Below, piece by piece: positions 59,316-64,000 of a DNA stretch of 64,000 nucleotides (its first letter is position 1; each line of letters starts with the position of its first letter). Position numbers and translations under genes: made by a program. The notes under the pieces were generated by a model, which worked only from the letters and a program-made list of their open reading frames with translations, ran no database searches and was not told the DNA's origin. The DNA comes from Rhynchonema sp. JSB1_4 (lineage: Eukaryota; Nematoda; Chromadorea; Monhysterida; Xyalidae): contig JASAMV010001846.1 of assembly GCA_030248065.1 (NCBI GenBank), forward strand, positions 1 to 64,000, given 5' to 3'.

Positions 59316-60825
59316 ACTGCGGCAATCCAACGAAGGACAAATCGACGATCACGTCTGCCGATCCAGACAAGGAATTGTTCCATCACAATGAACCCGTCGA
59401 AGTGAAATGCATCCCAAATCATGTCTGGTCAGATCCAAGCGAAGGTGCAAGGAAAATCGTGTGCAGCGACGGTGGCTGGAAGGACGCCAACTCAAATGAT
59501 GAGAACAAGACCGTTGGGCTGGAGGCGTGCCGTCCATGTGGGTGGGGTGGTCAAATTTCATTTGACTATCAAATTTCCTTTGACTACTGTTGATTAAAGT
59601 ATAGGCAACCACAGTCAATTATATGAGTTTAAAGGCAACAAATCATAATTAATGGACTGTCACCGATTTCAATGAAACTAGACATGATATATCAGCTCGT
59701 TGTCCGAGCCCGGTTACAACTGTTGCCAATATAACAACCAAAAGCAGTGACGTCAGAAAGTTTTATGATATGCGTATGTAGTGGCAGCTCCAGTTTTGAG
59801 TGGGAGCACTCCACTTCACAAAATGAACAACCTTTATGCTGATTCAACCTAATCGCAAGATACGATTCAAGAAGATTACGGATTTCTGTATTGCTGTGGC
59901 CAAGCCGCATGGTCAAATTTTCGAATTACGACAAAAAGATTGAAAGGTTTTTTAGGTCAGCATGCAACTTCAGGGTAAAGCCAGGGCGTCCGGTTTTAAA
60001 ACGGAGCTGGTAAGACGACCGAAAAATAATCCAATTTATTGGTCGAAATTCGAGAACTGGACCATTGTAGCTGTTTCCACTGTACATACACGTAGCTGGA
60101 GTATCAAGTGTGCCTCATTTTGCAGACGAACCAAATTCGACGGGCGTGATCGTCGCCGTGGTGATCGTTGTGATTCTGCTGGTCGTTGGCATTGCAGTCG
60201 GCATTGTGGTGCTCGTGTACTGCCTCAACAAAAAGAAGGAAGGGAAGCCAGGAGACGGGGAAAACGAAAAGGACAACAGGCAGGCATCAAAATCGGCTTT
60301 TGATATTTTGTTCATCATCCAATAGCGTCAAGGACAACCGCATACTTACATATCCGCATAACAACATAATTCTCTGCATACGGTGTTGTGCTCAATGATT
60401 GCTGTTTCTGCTAAATCAATGGTATAATTTGCGTGGCAGATAATATTGTGGAAACGTAGAAAGGCGTGTAAAGCCTAAAACGGATCCGCAAGGCGGTTTG
60501 TTTGAGCCAAGACTTCGTGATGATCTCGGTATAAAATCACTTCGTGATCGGAATCCGACTTAGTTAAACCATGAGTGCGATGCATGTGTTACGGCTCCAA
60601 ATTGCTATAATTTCCAGCGCCGATCCCAATTCACCGACACTCAAATCAACAACGGGTGATGTTTCAACGACGGCCACATCGGCGTACGACAGTCCGTTGA
60701 ACGACCCGAGCGCGGCGAAGAAGACGACGGAGAAGGACGAAAGCGGCGACACATCGCGATTCAGCCAGTCGCTCACCGTGGGCGGAGGACCGGAGGACAC
60801 GCACAGGAATGAACGCAGTGAGTGA
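59316..60825 (+). CDS. CCP gene 2: single-CCP transmembrane protein (5' end not found)
   Basis: Exons 59316-59537, 60126-60279 (or to the stop at 60325) and 60618-60825. The first is a four-Cys CCP (DCGNP, VKC, IVC, GGW, EAC), phase 1 at both ends. The second starts EPNSTG and holds a Val/Ile TM helix nearly identical to CCP gene 1. The third is the Ser/Thr-rich tail, identical in DNA over about 205 bases to 57858-58065. The exon carrying the second CCP and EGF of gene 1 is absent here: no counterpart lies between 59540 and 60120. As in gene 1, joining TM to tail needs a GC donor at AACAG|GCAGGC. The signal exon is not identified. Confidence 0.65.
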
Positions 60826-60859
60826 TCCAAAAAAGGACGTGACAACCTTAATGACGTTA

Positions 60860-61900
60860 TAATTGCTCATGCACAAACAGTGAATAATGCAAATTGCTTC
60901 TGGCTTGTCGTAAATTATGAATGCACAATGATATTTGAAATGTGTGACCACTTATCCTCAGCTGAAAATAAGAGGGATGTAAAAAATTTTTCTGCCCAAC
61001 ATATATAAATATGAGATGTGATACCACCAGGATTAATTCAAATGCAGTTTAAAAATTTATCGACTTATGCTTCATTGTTTTCTTCCATATCGCATGGAGT
61101 AAATGAGTAAAAAAGACGTGGAATACAGAATAATCCTTAAAATCAAATCCTTTTAAGAACAAATCCTTAAAATAGACCAGTTTCGAATCCGTGCATTTTT
61201 TTTATTTGATTTTAGTTCTCGGAAAATAATGTTAATCCAAACTTCACATCAGAAGCGCATAACGTTTGCTTCAACTTCAACCTAAAAGCGTTGTTACGTG
61301 GCGGCAACTATTTATCCGCTTTCGTCACCGTACCCGTGGCAATGCTACCGTACCCGATCATCCACGTGCTGAATTTGACACGAAGCATTACGATTGACGC
61401 CACGCATCACATGTGGCGCATAGACCGTAATCCTTTCATTCCACGTGCCAAAGCAAGAAATTTCGATCGCAAACTGTGTGGCAATCCTGAGCGGCGTGGC
61501 ATGAATACCGTAATCGCCAATCAATTTGCCATTTCTTTCTTCACTTTGTGCCACGCATTGCCGAATCACGGTTGTAAACTGGGATCACGAACGGGACATG
61601 TTCTGTTTATGATCACTGTACACAGAATCACACAAGAATATAATCGGCTTAGATTCATGTGATCAACGAATCTTGCCAACTGGGGGTGAAAGCGCGTGTC
61701 ATGAATACACGTGTCGGGCTCGTTCACAGCTACTATTTTTTTCAACTTGAGCTGGCTTGTAAATGTGCGTTGACCACATGAATATAACCCCGTGATATTT
61801 CATGTACATACTGTAGGTATGTATGTCAGACAATTGGCCGTACATGTACCAAGTATCCATGTAAAAGGCACGAAACTGCACCATAGATCAAAATATAATG
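60860..61900 (+). repeat. Third, gene-less copy of the tandem unit start
   Basis: The block 61286-61560 repeats the promoter-side sequence of CCP genes 1 and 2, including CCACGTGCTGAATTTGACAC, but no TATA box, CCP or TM exon follows before the protease gene. The rest of the stretch holds no gene. Confidence 0.6.
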
Positions 61901-61927
61901 CTAAACTTTCAACATATTTTCCACTCA

Positions 61928-63923
61928 TCACGAGGTATCCTTGATTGCTTGTTGTATCAAACCATCAAAATGGATAATCTTTGTGTAAACGCCAGGAAAT
62001 TGTCTGTCGCTGCAGTCACCTCCCCAAGATATGATGCCCTGTAGCTCCCAAGTGCCATCACTCCGTCGACAGGACAGGGGACCACCGGAATCACCCTGAA
62101 ACAAGGAAACTGCCATACGCACGGTTGTGATGTTCAGCTTTTTCGTGGGCACTGAATCAAATCATATGACCATAGACAGACACCAAATGAATCTGAGTAA
62201 AGTGTAGTCTTGCTGAATGACTCACACAACTGCTACCCTTTCTTCTGTGCCTTTTCCTGCACTAGCCGGCCTATCTGAGACCATCCAACATGTTTCAAAG
62301 AAACGGTGACCAAGTTGCACTTCTTGCCCCCAAGCTGATGAGCTCATTCCACTTTTTTCAGTTTCGGACTTCTCCACCTCAAAACCCATTGAAACATCAG
62401 CCAGCCGCTCCCTACACACTCACACTGCAACTGTCCTGCTGCCGTTCCTTATTCGAAACACCAGGCGAGCCCACAGCACACATCATGTTTTCACGCTTGT
62501 AATAGGATCCCCATCTCGCTTGACAAGCCTCGTCGGTTTGCACTTTTAATTCGGCTTGATATAAAGTTGCTGATGGCTTACCGTCTGGAAATTATTGAAA
62601 GTTGCCTGATGCTTCAAGGAACTTACAGCCTAGTGACATAAATCAGGACTAATCGTTTTGGCTTACTGCAGGAGCGGCAGCCTATCGTAGGCCGGTCGCT
62701 AGGAATGCTCTGCTTGAAAAACGAGTACAGAACCCACTTTCTGTCAGTCCCCATCCACTGACGTAGCAGAATGTGCCCGGTGGCACCAGTGCTTTTGGCG
62801 CACAAATAGGGTGCACTTGGTCGCTCAGGGGTAATTTGTTGGTCGTGAAATACAGTAGTGCCAGGTCGTCAGACATGCTGATCTTGTCGAAACCTTAAAA
62901 GTGTGAATTTTGGCTAAAGGTTACCAAAAACACACAAAGAAATGTTTCACGCACCTGGATGCACATAAACGTTGTCAGCCACCAAACAGTCAGTGGTTTT
63001 CTGCGCCTCCAGCAGATTGTGCACTCCAATGAAGACACAATAACGTTTGCTGTTGGACGGACTCGTCCCGCCTTTGCTGAAATGCTGTTTAGCTAAATGT
63101 TTAGCTGAAAAACTTCATGACTAATCGTCAAACACACGCATAGACGAACAATATCCGCGCATCAATCACACACTGACTAAAAGCAGACAAATCTTGAGCA
63201 CAGCTCCCGAACTGACATGCAATGCGCAGCCGTGACAACAATTCGACTCGAGATGATTGTTGCCCCGCATCCCACCCATTTGCCGTTGGCGCCCAATGCC
63301 ACTTGCCACGGCCAACTGTTCGGCAGCGCTTCGTTGCCATCTGCAAATGCGTGCTTTTGTGTTTGATATATCTTGTCTTCAAAAAATAATTCAACAAAAA
63401 TAACCGCTCACGCATAATCCGAGGTGCAACATTTGGGTTGTCCTGTGGCAGCGCCTGCTGTCTGAAGAACGCAGCACCAAGAAGGGACGGCATCAGGGCC
63501 CGTGTCCGAGGTACACCTGGGGCTGGATCGCTCTGGGAACTGCCTCGGATCAGGGGTTGAACTTTGGGTCGACCGCAAATTCTGGTTCTGGATGGGGCTG
63601 AATTCGTTGTCGTTCTTCTTGGTGTTGTTGATTTTGTTGTTTGAACAACAGCTGTCTGTGTTGTTGTTGATGACATTGCTGTTGTTGTTGCTCGAGGTGT
63701 GGTTGTGGACGGTGTTGGTGAAGGTCGATTATTTTGTTGCGCCAGCTGCTGCGCTGCAAAAAGTAAAATGTTCAAAATGTTATTTTAAATTCTTTCACGA
63801 AACAGGTTCGATTTTTATTCTCACCCAAGCAAAGCCATCGTCCAATAATGCTCTCGCACGTTGGTATCGGTTTTCTTGTCGTCGGCCGCCGCCTGCGCGA
63901 CCAGGGCAGCGTTGGTGGGTAAT
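61928..63923 (-). CDS. Trypsin-family serine protease (5' end beyond window)
   Basis: Seven minus-strand exons: 63825-63923, 63412-63753, 63217-63340, 62955-63076, 62738-62893, 62424-62569 and 61928-62095, about 384 codons so far. The N-terminal part is a Thr/Ser/Pro-rich linker, then CGRP. The activation site is R|IMHG followed by NSWPWQV. Catalytic residues: His in VVTAAHC, Asp in SDDLALL, Ser in GDSGGP. Asp six residues before the Ser (DSCSGDS) and SWGG/PGVY predict cleavage after Lys/Arg, as in trypsin. All junctions keep frame (the His exon ends AT|GTCAGT; the Asp exon ends A|GTGGGT). It is probably secreted as a zymogen, tethered by the linker to N-terminal sequence outside the window. 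Its role is unknown; secreted proteases of this layout serve in digestion, clotting or immunity. Confidence 0.88.
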
Positions 63924-64000
63924 CTAAAAAAATAAAACAATATTTTTATATTTAATTTACAAATTTAACCTAAATTGAACCTAAATATTTTTTGAAACTC

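Noticed and set aside
63550..63759. Gln-rich minus-strand frame
   Set aside because: It is an alternative frame of the protease linker exon; the Thr/Ser/Pro frame splices in phase to the catalytic exons.

Overview
This window is nuclear DNA from an animal, almost certainly an invertebrate. It has spliced genes with GT-AG introns of about 50 bases to a few kb, secreted and single-pass membrane proteins built from animal extracellular domains (C-type lectin-like, CCP/sushi, thrombospondin type 1, EGF), a RING/B-box protein, a trypsin-family protease and a heavy load of non-autonomous DNA transposons. A short run of TTAGGC units (the nematode telomere motif) at 9.7 kb and a 16-base G tract hint at a nematode or relative. 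This is not enough to name a taxon, and nothing bacterial or viral is present.

Region by region. (1) 0.2-8.0 kb, minus strand: a tandem family of tiny secreted six-cysteine proteins, each with a signal-peptide exon and one mature exon. One locus has two mature exons. (2) 2.3-5.5 kb and 9.3-14.2 kb, plus strand: two paralogous receptors. A is signal peptide, CTLD-like region, CCP, TSP1, TM and tail. B is signal peptide, CTLD, Thr/Ser stalk, TSP1, TM and tail. Their TM and tail exons are nearly identical while the outer domains hardly align. B also has an early stop plus AATAAA that would give a secreted lectin. (3) 14.6-34.3 kb: transposon-rich DNA with foldbacks, nested elements, minisatellites, two tRNA-like sequences, an orphan signal-peptide exon (20.1 kb) and an orphan divergent TSP1 exon (32.7 kb). 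(4) 34.3-44.4 kb: no gene I can support. (5) 44.5-49.2 kb: a five-exon single-pass membrane protein of unknown family. (6) 49.7-52.2 kb: a RING/B-box coiled-coil gene. (7) 52.2-55.4 kb: MITEs and a reverse-transcriptase fragment. (8) 55.5-61.6 kb: a tandem unit present as two genes (CCP-CCP-EGF-TM and CCP-TM, with identical tail exons) and a third promoter-only copy. (9) 61.9-63.9 kb, minus strand: a trypsin-like protease with an intact catalytic triad, running off the right edge.

The theme is a cluster of modular surface receptors whose extracellular exons are mostly phase 1-1, which suits exon shuffling. The outer parts diverge while the membrane and cytoplasmic exons are kept alike, apparently by gene conversion or strong constraint. 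That pattern is typical of recognition or immune receptor families. Function here is inference; the exon structures were worked out by hand from splice sites and reading-frame continuity.
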